Origin: Candidatus Poribacteria bacterium
Lineage (GTDB): Bacteria; Poribacteria; DTPJ01; WJIO01
DNA length: 33,465 bases
Reading direction: 5' to 3'
Assembly: GCA_014730235.1 (NCBI GenBank)
Contig: WJIO01000267.1
Span: forward strand, 1-33,465
Positions within the stretch are counted from its first letter, which is position 1; each line of letters begins with the position of its first letter. The notes beneath the pieces were generated by a model, which saw only the letters and a program-made list of their open reading frames with translations, ran no database searches and was not told where the DNA came from. Below are positions 16,539-24,794 of the stretch, in pieces. The position numbers were made by a program, and so were the translations under genes.

Positions 16539-17603
16539 TTACCCCTCGTCTAATCTAAGATGCTTTACTACAGCATCCTCTGTGGCAGGAATGGATTCAG
16601 GTTCTTCTATCATTTCAATTGCTCTATCCGGATCTTTTAATCCATGTCCTGTTAGAATACATACAATACAGTCGTCTTTTTTAAAGTAACCTTTTTCATT
16701 TAGTTTTTTTACTCCAGCTATTGATGCTGCTGAAGCTGGTTCAACGAATACACCTTCCAATTCTGCCAGCATTTTATATGCCTCAAGAATTTCATCATCT
16801 TTTACTGAATCTATAAGACCCCCTGATTCGTCTCTGGCCATTTCTGCCTGCTTCCAGCTTGCGGGATTACCTATTTTTATAGCCGTTGCTACAGTGTCGG
16901 GTTTATCTACAATGCAACCTTTCACTATTGGACAGGCTCCGGCAGCCTGAAAACCTATCATTTTAGGCAGGGAATCTATTATACCATGATTTTTGTACTC
17001 TTTGTAACCCCTCCAGTAGGCTGTAATATTCCCGGCGTTGCCAACAGGGATGGCATGATAATCCGGTGCTTTTCCCATAACATCGCATATCTCAAAAGAG
17101 CCGGTCTTTTGACCCTGGATGCGATAGGGGTTAAGAGAATTTACCAGAGTAATGGGATATTTACTTGTTATAGTTTTGACCAGCTTTAAGGCATCATCAA
17201 AATTCCCCTGAATAGGTACAACCTTAGCCCCATGTATCAAGGCCTGAGATAGTTTGCCAAGAGCTATTGCTCCTTTAGGGATCAACACAATGCTGTCTAT
17301 TTTTGCCTTGGCAGAATATGCGGCGGCTGATGCAGAGGTATTACCAGTGGAAGCACACATAACGGCTTTTGAACCTTCTTCAAGAGCCTTTGAAACAGCC
17401 AGAGTCATACCTCTATCTTTAAATGAACCAGTGGGATTCATACCTTCGTATTTAAGATAAATTTGTAAATTTCCACCTAATTCTTCACTCAGGTTATCCG
17501 CTTTTACCAACGGTGTATTACCTTCATGTAAAGTTATTACAGGGGTTTTATCCGTAACAGGTAGATACTTCCTGTATGTATTTATTACACCTTTCCATTC
17601 CAT
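16539..17603 (-). CDS. thrC: Threonine synthase
   Basis: PLP-dependent enzyme converting O-phosphohomoserine to threonine, 354 residues, the short class. The PLP lysine lies in NPTGSFKDRGMTLAVSKA. CASTGNTSASAAAYSAKA and the phosphate-binding PVGNAGNITAYWRGYKEY are visible. AAGGA lies about 9 nt before the ATG. A MITE fills most of the gap to the upstream nucleoside hydrolase. The next gene downstream (2 nt) is the presumed homoserine kinase that would make its substrate. Confidence 0.96.
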   Translation of the reverse strand: MEWKGVINTYRKYLPVTDKTPVITLHEGNTPLVKADNLSEELGGNLQIYLKYEGMNPTGSFKDRGMTLAVSKALEEGSKAVMCASTGNTSASAAAYSAKAKIDSIVLIPKGAIALGKLSQALIHGAKVVPIQGNFDDALKLVKTITSKYPITLVNSLNPYRIQGQKTGSFEICDVMGKAPDYHAIPVGNAGNITAYWRGYKEYKNHGIIDSLPKMIGFQAAGACPIVKGCIVDKPDTVATAIKIGNPASWKQAEMARDESGGLIDSVKDDEILEAYKMLAELEGVFVEPASAASIAGVKKLNEKGYFKKDDCIVCILTGHGLKDPDRAIEMIEEPESIPATEDAVVKHLRLDEG

Positions 17604-17633
17604 TTATATTTTTCCTTAATTCAAAATATTTTG

Positions 17634-17753
17634 GGTTCTTCCGGGTTTATTGTGGTTACAATGGAAAAATCTCTCAGATTGTCATTCCTGCTTTCGCAGG
17701 AATGACAGCATAAAGAATTTTCTTATCTTTACCACAATAAACCCGGAAGAACC
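17634..17753. mobile_element. MITE copy C (120 bp) upstream of thrC
   Basis: The ends at 17634-17656 and 17731-17753 are perfect 23-bp inverted repeats (GGTTCTTCC...TGTGGT). The centre is the palindrome 17681-17706 with a TTTC loop. The interior nearly matches copy B. The flanking 8-mers, ATATTTTG and AATTTTCT, do not match well, so the target duplication is decayed or was never present. Confidence 0.85.
17655..17685 (-). promoter_or_regulatory. Promoter-like pair in MITE copy C, facing thrC
   Basis: ATGACA (17680-17685) and TGTAAC (17655-17660) on the minus strand are 19 bp apart, at the same positions within the element as in copy B. The -10 is weaker than in copy B. Confidence 0.2.
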
Positions 17754-17760
17754 AATTTTC

Positions 17761-18645
17761 TTAAGAAACCAGTCTATCCACCAGTAAATCTTCAAAAGCT
17801 TCCATATTTTTCCATTCAGTGGCACACCTGATGACTTTTGCGTTTTCGTCTATAACGGTATAACCGTCGTCGGTAACTCTGATTGGCAGGTCTTCCATAA
17901 CGAGAAGATCCTCAGAAAATGCCAGATATATGGCTACTGTATCAAAAAGGGTTGAGCTTCGCTTTTCTGATTCTGGTGAATATTTTGCCCATATCCTGTA
18001 ATTTTCAATAAGGGCTTTGATAACCGGGTCTTCACATTCAAAGACCGTCTTATATTTTTCGCCAGTCAGATGCACCAGACCGCAGGTATCCAGCGGGGTT
18101 ATAGTCATGTCCCAGCCTGCGGTAAATACCTTCTGGCAGTCTTTAACGTGATTCACCACGTTACATTCGGCGGATATTTTATCGCTTCCACCATAGCCTT
18201 TACGAATACTGCCGTGCATACCTACGAACCTGGCTTTCTGAGCGATATTTGGTTCTATTTCCAAGGCTTTACCTATGTTTGGTACAGGACCGATGCAGAT
18301 TAGAGTTATAGGTTCAGGAGAATTCATAATAGTCTTAATTAGGGCATCAACACCATCTTCATAAACTTCACCCGGATATGATGCAAGATCATAATCTTCC
18401 ACCCAGGGATTTTGAGGGCCTGATTTATCACTGAAGCTGATTCCTGTGCCAACAGGAATATCTGTTCGGTTTGCAACTTCCAGCATTTTGGCCGTAATTT
18501 TTGAACGGTATTCAGTGTTGCCTGTATCTGTAACCACCAACTTAACATCAAGTTCAGGACATTTCAGCATCATGGCCAAAGCCCAGGTGTCGTCTATATC
18601 ATTCCCTATGTCTGTATCCAGAATAACAGGTATTTTTTCACTCAT
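17761..18645 (-). CDS. Inosine-uridine preferring nucleoside hydrolase family protein
   Basis: A 294-residue N-ribohydrolase family protein, expected to cleave the glycosidic bond of a ribonucleoside. The calcium-binding signature DTDIGNDIDD is near the N-terminus (VILDTDIGNDIDDTWAL), followed by VVTDTGNTEYRS. A later region, AGWDMTITPLDTC, fits the family. Substrate specificity cannot be told. The ATG at 18645 is preferred: an upstream in-frame TTG (18687) would lie inside the Uma2 gene, and AAAGGG is 13 nt before the ATG. It follows the Uma2 gene by 17 nt and has no evident link to threonine synthesis. Confidence 0.9.
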   Translation of the reverse strand: MSEKIPVILDTDIGNDIDDTWALAMMLKCPELDVKLVVTDTGNTEYRSKITAKMLEVANRTDIPVGTGISFSDKSGPQNPWVEDYDLASYPGEVYEDGVDALIKTIMNSPEPITLICIGPVPNIGKALEIEPNIAQKARFVGMHGSIRKGYGGSDKISAECNVVNHVKDCQKVFTAGWDMTITPLDTCGLVHLTGEKYKTVFECEDPVIKALIENYRIWAKYSPESEKRSSTLFDTVAIYLAFSEDLLVMEDLPIRVTDDGYTVIDENAKVIRCATEWKNMEAFEDLLVDRLVS

Positions 18646-18662
18646 AATAAAAATGTTTCCCT

Positions 18663-19301
18663 TTATAGAAGTTTTAATTCCCGGCAAATCTGCAAGACTG
18701 TTGGCAATGGTTCTTGCCAGAGCCAGGAAACTTTAAGCCAAAATCCTTTTATAACTTCAGAATAAAAGATACCTTCATCATCTGGTAATACTGGATGATA
18801 ATGATTATCACTACCAAGATAGTAAAACTCAACTTCTTTTCGAATAGGATCAATAAGCCAGTATTCCTTTACTCCTGCTTCTTCATACTCAATAAACTTT
18901 TCACCTCGATCTCGGTTTATACTTTCTCTGGATATGATTTCCAGAGCCATATCAGCAGGACCATCAAGATATGTATCTTTTACAAGATCAATATTATCCG
19001 GGGATACATAAAGAATATCGGGTTCTCTACCAGAGGGCTTTTCGGTAATTCGCATTTGAAATGGCGAACGTATAACCATTCCAAGTTTTTTTTGCTCTGT
19101 ATATGTTTTCAGTATTGCCTCTATAAAAGAGCCAATATTTTGATGGTCTTTGGAAGCAGAAGGTGTAATAATAACTTCTCCATCAACCCATTCAGCATGT
19201 TTTCCATCATATTTAACAAGAAAATCCTCGTAACTGATATTCTTAGTGTCCACTATCTCAATTTCAGGTTCAACAGATATATCTTTCATTAGTATAACCA
19301 T
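18663..19301 (-). CDS. Uma2 family putative endonuclease (DUF820)
   Basis: A 212-residue protein of the Uma2 family, whose fold is related to PD-(D/E)XK nucleases. The motifs are DGEVIITPSAS, REPDILYVS, ADMALEIIS, RDRGEKFIEYEEAGVKEYWLIDP and the hydrophobic C-terminus. These genes are abundant in cyanobacteria, Chloroflexi and Poribacteria, and no defined biological role is established. It sits between hom (12 nt) and the nucleoside hydrolase, interrupting the threonine genes. The start may be at 19301 or the ATG at 19289; neither has a good ribosome-binding site. Confidence 0.9.
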   Translation of the reverse strand: MVILMKDISVEPEIEIVDTKNISYEDFLVKYDGKHAEWVDGEVIITPSASKDHQNIGSFIEAILKTYTEQKKLGMVIRSPFQMRITEKPSGREPDILYVSPDNIDLVKDTYLDGPADMALEIISRESINRDRGEKFIEYEEAGVKEYWLIDPIRKEVEFYYLGSDNHYHPVLPDDEGIFYSEVIKGFWLKVSWLWQEPLPTVLQICRELKLL

Positions 19302-19313
19302 CTTTCAGAATCA

Positions 19314-20651
19314 TCAGACAATGGCCAGATTATCCTCTTCACCATCCATCGTTTCCACACGTATTAACATACTCTTGGGAGTTACTACGGACAAAGCATC
19401 TATTTCCTTTAACGCATTCTGCATATTTTTTTCAACTGCTTCATGGGTCATCATGACAATGGGAACGGTTTTCCCTTCTCGGCGTTCTTTCTGAATGACT
19501 GATGATATACTAATACTGTTATCACCAAGAATTCCTGATATCTGCGCCAAAACACCGGGAGAATCCAGAACCTGAACCCTTATATAATATCTTGTTTCTA
19601 TCTCTGCAACGGGCTTAATAGAATATTCAGTATTATCCAGAACTGGTGACGGTAAAAGCTGTGAGTTTGCATTTGCAGCTATGGTCTTTGATATATCCAC
19701 AATATCGCTCAAAACCGCGCTGGCAGCCGGCATCTGCCCCGCCCCTCGTCCATAAAACATGGTAGATCCGGTGGCATTTCCCACGACGTATATTGCATTG
19801 AAAACACCCTCAACGCTGGCCAGCATGCTCCTTTCTGGAAGCATGGTTGGATGAACCCTTACTTGTAATTTATTATTATCAACCAGCTTTGCTATGGCCA
19901 GGAGCTTTATTCGATAGCCAAGTTCACTAGCATATTGAATATCCCGTTGAGTAACCCGGGTAACACCTTCAACAAAAACACTGTCAAGTTTAACATCCGA
20001 TTCATAGGCCAGGGAGGTAAGGATAGCGATCTTATTGGCTGCATCAATACCCTCAATATCACTGCTGGGATCAGCTTCGGCATAACCCCTTTCTTGGGCT
20101 TCTTTGAGGGCCTCACTGAAATCCATACCTTTATCAGTCATTTCAGACAGAATATAATTAGATGTTCCATTTACTATGCCATAGATGGCCTGAATTCGAT
20201 TTGAAACCAAACCTTCCCGCAAAGACCTTATGATGGGTATGCAACCACCAACGCTGGCTTCAAAGCCTATTCTGACTTTATTTTCTTTTGCTATCTTGAA
20301 CAATTCTTTTGAATATAAAGCAAGAACAGCCTTGTTGGCTGTAACCACATGTTTTCCGGCTTTTAATGCAGAACGGATGAAATCTGTAGCAGGATTCAAA
20401 CCACCGATAGTCTCTACCACAATATCTATCTCACGATCTTCTATGATCTCGGAAACCCTGGTAGTCAGCAAGGAGGGATCAACTGCTGTATCCCTGGGGG
20501 TAGTTATATCAAGATCGGCAATTTTACCTAATTTTATAGAAAAACTTCCGGGTTTCATCATGTATTGATCCTGATTCACAAGTATCTTAACCACCCCGGA
20601 ACCTACGGTTCCCCAACCTATGACGCCGACTTTGATCTCATGTTCTTTCAT
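19314..20651 (-). CDS. hom: Homoserine dehydrogenase
   Basis: NAD(P)H-dependent reduction of aspartate semialdehyde to homoserine, 445 residues. The Rossmann motif is VGVIGWGTVGSGVV. FEASVGGCIPIIRSLREGL, GIVNGTSNYILSEM and RGYAEADPSSDIEGIDAANK are characteristic of the catalytic domain. A C-terminal ACT domain (about 350-425; YYIRVQVLDSPGVLAQISGILGD in two parts) suggests feedback control by threonine. The ATG overlaps the lipA stop as ATGA, so translation is probably coupled. Confidence 0.96.
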   Translation of the reverse strand: MKEHEIKVGVIGWGTVGSGVVKILVNQDQYMMKPGSFSIKLGKIADLDITTPRDTAVDPSLLTTRVSEIIEDREIDIVVETIGGLNPATDFIRSALKAGKHVVTANKAVLALYSKELFKIAKENKVRIGFEASVGGCIPIIRSLREGLVSNRIQAIYGIVNGTSNYILSEMTDKGMDFSEALKEAQERGYAEADPSSDIEGIDAANKIAILTSLAYESDVKLDSVFVEGVTRVTQRDIQYASELGYRIKLLAIAKLVDNNKLQVRVHPTMLPERSMLASVEGVFNAIYVVGNATGSTMFYGRGAGQMPAASAVLSDIVDISKTIAANANSQLLPSPVLDNTEYSIKPVAEIETRYYIRVQVLDSPGVLAQISGILGDNSISISSVIQKERREGKTVPIVMMTHEAVEKNMQNALKEIDALSVVTPKSMLIRVETMDGEEDNLAIV

Positions 20652-21538
20652 TTATTGCCACCTTTAATCATGTCAAATGCTTCTTTAGCGTTAAACGAAC
20701 TACGGACAAATGGAGCTGAAGCCACATACTTAAAACCCATTTTCTGAGCTTCTTTTTTTATATCATCAAAGACTTCCGGTCTTATATATTCTTTTGTCTC
20801 AAAATGCACTTTTGAAGGGCTTAAATATTGCCCTACAGTAAGAATGTCACATCCTGCATCCAACAGATCTTTGATAACCTCTGAAACTTCCTTACGGGTT
20901 TCACCAAGACCCAGCATGATGCCGGATTTTGTTAGCAAATCCGGAGCGATTTCTTTTGCCTTTGCTAAAATATCCAGGGAACGCTGATAATCTGCCATAG
21001 GACGCACAGAAGAATATAAACGGGGAACTGTCTCCACGTTATGGTTGAAAATATCAGGCCTTCTCTCCAATACTATTTTTAAAGCTTCTATATCACCTTG
21101 AAAATCGGGTGTCAGGACTTCAACAGTTGTCTCAGGACTTTTACCATGTATTTCGCTTATTGTTCTGGCAAAATGTCCGGCACCACCGTCAGACAGATCA
21201 TCCCGGGTTACTGAAGTTATAACCACATGTTTTAAATTCAGCTTTTGAACCGCTGTTGCCAGTCTTTTAGGTTCATCACCATCAACTTTTTCCGGTTCGC
21301 CGCTGTTTACAGCGCAAAAGCGACAATTTCTGGTGCATGTATTACCTAATATCAAAAAAGTTGCTGTACCTTTGCCAAAACACTCGGCAATATTCGGACA
21401 AACAGCACTCTGGCAGACTGTGTGCAGATTCAAATATTTTAATAATTCCCGGACCCATTTTTGTTGAGAATTAACACTTACCCTTTTTTTCAGCCATTCC
21501 GGTCTATGTTTTGTTATAGCTTTTTGATTGTTTGTCAT
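20648..21538 (-). CDS. lipA: Lipoyl synthase
   Basis: Radical-SAM enzyme that inserts two sulfurs into a protein-bound octanoyl group to make lipoate. It has 296 residues. The auxiliary-cluster motif is CQSAVCPNIAEC (C-x4-C-x5-C) and the radical-SAM motif is CTRNCRFC. HNVETVPRLYSSVRP and MLGLGETRKEV also fit the family, and the C-terminal Arg-Ser motif lies in FVRSSFNA. A promoter is predicted 40-70 nt upstream, yet no clear ribosome-binding site precedes the ATG. It pairs with lipB just upstream and overlaps hom. Confidence 0.97.
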   Translation of the reverse strand: MTNNQKAITKHRPEWLKKRVSVNSQQKWVRELLKYLNLHTVCQSAVCPNIAECFGKGTATFLILGNTCTRNCRFCAVNSGEPEKVDGDEPKRLATAVQKLNLKHVVITSVTRDDLSDGGAGHFARTISEIHGKSPETTVEVLTPDFQGDIEALKIVLERRPDIFNHNVETVPRLYSSVRPMADYQRSLDILAKAKEIAPDLLTKSGIMLGLGETRKEVSEVIKDLLDAGCDILTVGQYLSPSKVHFETKEYIRPEVFDDIKKEAQKMGFKYVASAPFVRSSFNAKEAFDMIKGGNK

Positions 21539-21576
21539 CGTTGTTAAAATGTATATTAATATACTAAGATTCTAAT

Positions 21577-21605
21577 ATTTTACCATTTCTGAGTAATAAT
21601 GTAAA
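21577..21605 (-). promoter_or_regulatory. Sigma70-type promoter of lipA-hom
   Basis: On the minus strand TTTACA (21600-21605) and TAAAAT (21577-21582) are 17 bp apart, each 5/6 to consensus. The start would be near 21570, giving a leader of about 32 nt to the lipA ATG. It lies in the 79-bp lipB-lipA gap. Confidence 0.6.
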
Positions 21606-21617
21606 GTTAATGATTTA

Positions 21618-22310
21618 TTAACCAGGCAAGGTAGGATTAATTCTGGTATGAATCGGTTTAACTTTAAAGATTTTACCAAAGACGGAAATGGTTTTATCCA
21701 TAACCTCATTCAGATCTATTTTGTAACCTAAAAGTTTTTCAAGGGAGGTTACACCCTTATCTGTAATTCCACAAGGTGTTATCATTTTAAAATGCGACAT
21801 ATCAGGATGAATATTAAGGGCAAAACCATGATAAGTAATCCATCTTCTGACGGCTACGCCTATGGCCGCGACTTTCTCATTACCTACCCATACTCCTGTA
21901 TAAGCATCTATTCTTTTTCCTTCTATTCCATATTGCGCCAGAACATCTATAATTACCTGCTCTAATTGACGCAAATACCAGTGAACATCCTTTTTGAACT
22001 GCTTCAGGTCAATTATAGGATAACCTGTCAACTGCCCCGGGCCGTGATACGTGACATCTCCACCGCGCTCTACCTCATATATTTCTATACCAGAAGATTT
22101 CAGCATAGATTCTGAAACCAGTATATTATCTTCGTGACCACTTCTACCTACAGTAATCACCGGTTTATGCTGAAGCAGAATCAGTGAGTTACGACCATCA
22201 TTAAGATGCCTATTCAGCAGTTGTTTTTGCATATTATGGGCGGATTTGTAATCCACTATGCCCATTTTTATTATATCTAATTCAGGAATAAATGAAGTTT
22301 TATCAGTCAA
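21618..22310 (-). CDS. lipB: Octanoyl-[ACP]:protein N-octanoyltransferase
   Basis: Moves octanoate from ACP to lipoyl domains of 2-oxoacid dehydrogenases and glycine cleavage H protein. It has 230 residues with RGGDVTYHGPGQLTGYPIIDL, KVAAIGVAVRRWITYHGFALNI and the thiol-acyl Cys in CGITDKGVTSL. The full length starts at a TTG (22310) with TAGGT 7 nt upstream. An ATG at 22265 is an alternative but has no ribosome-binding site. It follows the isomerase-like gene by 9 nt. Confidence 0.95.
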   Translation of the reverse strand: MTDKTSFIPELDIIKMGIVDYKSAHNMQKQLLNRHLNDGRNSLILLQHKPVITVGRSGHEDNILVSESMLKSSGIEIYEVERGGDVTYHGPGQLTGYPIIDLKQFKKDVHWYLRQLEQVIIDVLAQYGIEGKRIDAYTGVWVGNEKVAAIGVAVRRWITYHGFALNIHPDMSHFKMITPCGITDKGVTSLEKLLGYKIDLNEVMDKTISVFGKIFKVKPIHTRINPTLPG

Positions 22311-22319
22311 AATAAAAAC

Positions 22320-23156
22320 CTAATCAACCACCAGATAATTTTCTTCGATACCTTTAATTATAGCATTAATACCGTCAAGAGATTCTTTTGTGCTTTCGAT
22401 CTTTGAGCCATCAACTGTAGTGCAGTGAGTTTCCAGGGCTACTACTCCCTGATAATTATCTTTGTATAGAGCCTCCAGATGATCTTCATAATTTACCGCT
22501 CCTTGACCCACAGGTTTCCATATTCTCTCGCCGTTTTCATCAAATACCACGTCTTTTATATGTATATGTATTATCTTATCCTTTATTTTTTCATATCCAT
22601 CGGGGAAAGGTTTTTCTTCACCTGCGGCATAAGCATTTCCGGGATCCCATATAAGCTTGAGATTTGGCGAATCGAAATATTTAAATAACCTTAAAAGTTC
22701 ATCGCTGGTACCTATATTTCCAGAACTGACATTTTCAAAACCAAGAATTACGTTTTCCCGTTCAGCTATTTTTACAGCAAGCTCCATCTTCTCAAATATC
22801 TGATCCCACTTATCGTCTACATCATCTTCTTTCCAGAACGAAAACAGACGTACTATATTTGTATCAAATAAAGAAGCTATTTTAATCGATCTTATAAGAT
22901 GTTCTATATGCTCTGAATATTCTTCATCGTTATCCAGAGAACATCTGAGCGTTAAAGAATCTATGTTTGTTACTGTTAATCCGCTGAAACGTATAATCTT
23001 TAAGACTCTACTAAGGGTTGCATAGTCTACATCACAAATATTTGTACCCCAGACACTGTGAAGTTCAATATATTCCAATCCCCAGGATTTTGCTATTTCA
23101 ACTGCCTCTTCCAGATTATTGCTTATTTCGTCTGTTACTACTCCGATATTAAACAT
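22320..23156 (-). CDS. Sugar phosphate isomerase/epimerase family TIM-barrel protein
   Basis: A 278-residue AP-endonuclease-2-like (xylose isomerase-like) TIM barrel. Expected divalent-metal ligands lie in GFENVSS, WDPGNAY, IHIHIKD and VALETH. Such proteins epimerise or isomerise sugars, inositols or related keto compounds; the substrate cannot be read here. GAGGTG lies 5 nt before the ATG, and a strong promoter is predicted about 65-95 nt upstream. It begins the transcript that continues into lipB. It is only distantly related to the other isomerase-like protein at 23361-24131. Confidence 0.88.
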   Translation of the reverse strand: MFNIGVVTDEISNNLEEAVEIAKSWGLEYIELHSVWGTNICDVDYATLSRVLKIIRFSGLTVTNIDSLTLRCSLDNDEEYSEHIEHLIRSIKIASLFDTNIVRLFSFWKEDDVDDKWDQIFEKMELAVKIAERENVILGFENVSSGNIGTSDELLRLFKYFDSPNLKLIWDPGNAYAAGEEKPFPDGYEKIKDKIIHIHIKDVVFDENGERIWKPVGQGAVNYEDHLEALYKDNYQGVVALETHCTTVDGSKIESTKESLDGINAIIKGIEENYLVVD

Positions 23157-23219
23157 TGCAGCACCTCAATTTCTGGAAATGAATAATGATGACAAATAAC
23201 AATTAGTCAGTAGTTAGGA

Positions 23220-23249
23220 AGTATACTATGTTTTCCCGATCTGAGTCAA
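23220..23249 (-). promoter_or_regulatory. Sigma70-type promoter of the isomerase-lipB unit
   Basis: On the minus strand TTGACT (23244-23249) and TATACT (23220-23225) are 18 bp apart, each 5/6 to consensus. Its -35 side lies about 10 bp from the edge of the degenerate MITE copy D. Confidence 0.65.
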
Positions 23250-23256
23250 GCAGAAT

Positions 23257-23354
23257 TTGGTTTCTATGAAATAATTGTAAATGACACGTAAAGTAGATTT
23301 TTCTTGTATAATTTATGATTTTTCTTCATTACCACAATAACCCCAGAAGAACCA
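23257..23354. mobile_element. Degenerate MITE copy D
   Basis: The right end (23331-23354, ACCACAATAACCCC then AGAAGAACCA) clearly matches the family. The left end near 23257-23281 (TTGGTT...ATTGT) is only a partial match. The central palindrome is absent and no flanking duplication is recognisable. It is probably an old copy. Confidence 0.55.
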
Positions 23355-23360
23355 AACTTA

Positions 23361-24131
23361 TTAAATAATCTCCATTAAAAAATCCCTATCACGTTTCAGA
23401 GCTTTCAACTTATCCTCACCATGAACGAATTCCACTTCTATATAACCATCAAAGCCCTTTGATTTTAATATTTTCAGTATACGCTTATAATCAACAGCAC
23501 CTTCAGAAATACCACATGGTGTTACTTTTCCATCTGGTTCAACCTTTGCGTTCTGGGCATGGACATTAACCACATACTTACCGATCATCTCCGCTGCTTT
23601 GTAGGGATCATCTGCATCTTCAGAAAATCTGGGTTGATAGTAAGTTTTTAGATATGGGCTATTTATTTTTTCCATCAATGCAACTATATTTTCAGCTTTG
23701 TCAGTCAGATTGTTTCCATGCATCTCTATGGCCAGAATAATTTCACGCTTTTCCGCTTCTTCTGCCATCTCACCAAATACTGCAAATATCTTGTTTTTGA
23801 CATCCTCTGACATTTGTGATGAAGGGCCTCCTCCAGACCATACCCGCATTATTTCAGTACCCAGATTTTCTGTTATGTTAAATGCAGTATTCCATTGATC
23901 TTTGTAATTTTCCATAAGGGGATTAACATAAGAACCAAAGCTGAATATATCAAGTTCCCTTTCCTTTGCCATCTGACTTACTGACTTTATGTATTCAATA
24001 TCATATTCCATAGGTGTATGGGGTGGTTTACCCCAGATTTCTACACCATCAAAACCGCTTTTGGCGGCTATATCCAATACATCTTTCAAAGGTAATTCCT
24101 GAAACGCAATTGTGCATAATCCTATTTTCAT
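23361..24131 (-). CDS. Sugar phosphate isomerase/epimerase, hydroxypyruvate isomerase-like
   Basis: A 256-residue TIM-barrel protein of the AP-endonuclease-2 family. It starts MKIGLCTIAFQELPLKDVLD. Likely metal and catalytic positions are the Glu in AIEMHGN, the His in VVNVHAQN and the Glu in YIEVEFVHGE. The substrate is unknown. It starts 3 nt after the last gene of the five-gene membrane cluster and is surely cotranscribed with it, so it may serve that cluster or simply be carried along. Confidence 0.88.
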   Translation of the reverse strand: MKIGLCTIAFQELPLKDVLDIAAKSGFDGVEIWGKPPHTPMEYDIEYIKSVSQMAKERELDIFSFGSYVNPLMENYKDQWNTAFNITENLGTEIMRVWSGGGPSSQMSEDVKNKIFAVFGEMAEEAEKREIILAIEMHGNNLTDKAENIVALMEKINSPYLKTYYQPRFSEDADDPYKAAEMIGKYVVNVHAQNAKVEPDGKVTPCGISEGAVDYKRILKILKSKGFDGYIEVEFVHGEDKLKALKRDRDFLMEII

Positions 24132-24134
24132 AAC

Positions 24135-24794
24135 TTATCTCCCGTTTGATACTATGGAATTAATAAATGGTATATTTTGCAATAAAAAATCAACCCTACC
24201 TATTAAAAGAGAAATACGGGCCATAACGGTATAGCCAAAGGATGCCCCAAAGCCTATCATCAGGAATATTATACCTGCTTCAGAAAGACCACCGGATAAT
24301 CCCTTACGTTCCCTTGAGAAGAAGAAATATATAAGCGTGCAAATTACCCCCAGCATTATCATTACAGCATTTGTGATTGCCCATAAACTACTCTTATCAC
24401 CAAATGGCTGTATAGTTCCCTGAATCTGCCGGTAGATATCGGCTTGCATTATCACTGGTATTTTTACCCCGGCGCTGTAACCCATGAGAAAAGCAAATGG
24501 CCATCTTACCATCCAGTTATATCTGGGAACAAATCGGCTGAAAAGCATAAGACCCATGAGGGATGGTATAAGCACGCTGAATTCCCTGTATTTTCCCTCT
24601 GTTAAAGCAGATTTTAACGGATAATATATATATGGCAAAAAGTTGGTATGATAGGCAATGGCCAATAGATAACCGGCGGAAATACCCACAAAAAGATGTT
24701 CTGCAAATTTAAAGAGTGGGTTATCCTTATACAAAAAGCTGTATACGCATATAGTCAGACCAATTGCTACCCATATACCTATTGCATTAAACAT
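24135..24794 (-). CDS. Uncharacterised six-helix membrane protein (cluster gene 5)
   Basis: I do not recognise this 219-residue protein. Hydrophobic segments at about 5-22, 32-50, 73-88, 99-115, 133-155 and 168-190 predict six membrane helices. Charged loops (PRYNW, SRERKGL) lie between them. No known transporter signature is visible. Its ATG shares one base with the previous stop (TAATG), so it is translationally coupled to the 278-residue protein. It is the last membrane gene of the cluster. Confidence 0.85.
   Translation of the reverse strand: MFNAIGIWVAIGLTICVYSFLYKDNPLFKFAEHLFVGISAGYLLAIAYHTNFLPYIYYPLKSALTEGKYREFSVLIPSLMGLMLFSRFVPRYNWMVRWPFAFLMGYSAGVKIPVIMQADIYRQIQGTIQPFGDKSSLWAITNAVMIMLGVICTLIYFFFSRERKGLSGGLSEAGIIFLMIGFGASFGYTVMARISLLIGRVDFLLQNIPFINSIVSNGR

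Noticed and set aside
18795-19292. 165-residue plus-strand open frame inside the Uma2 gene
   Set aside because: Antisense shadow of a gene with clear family motifs.
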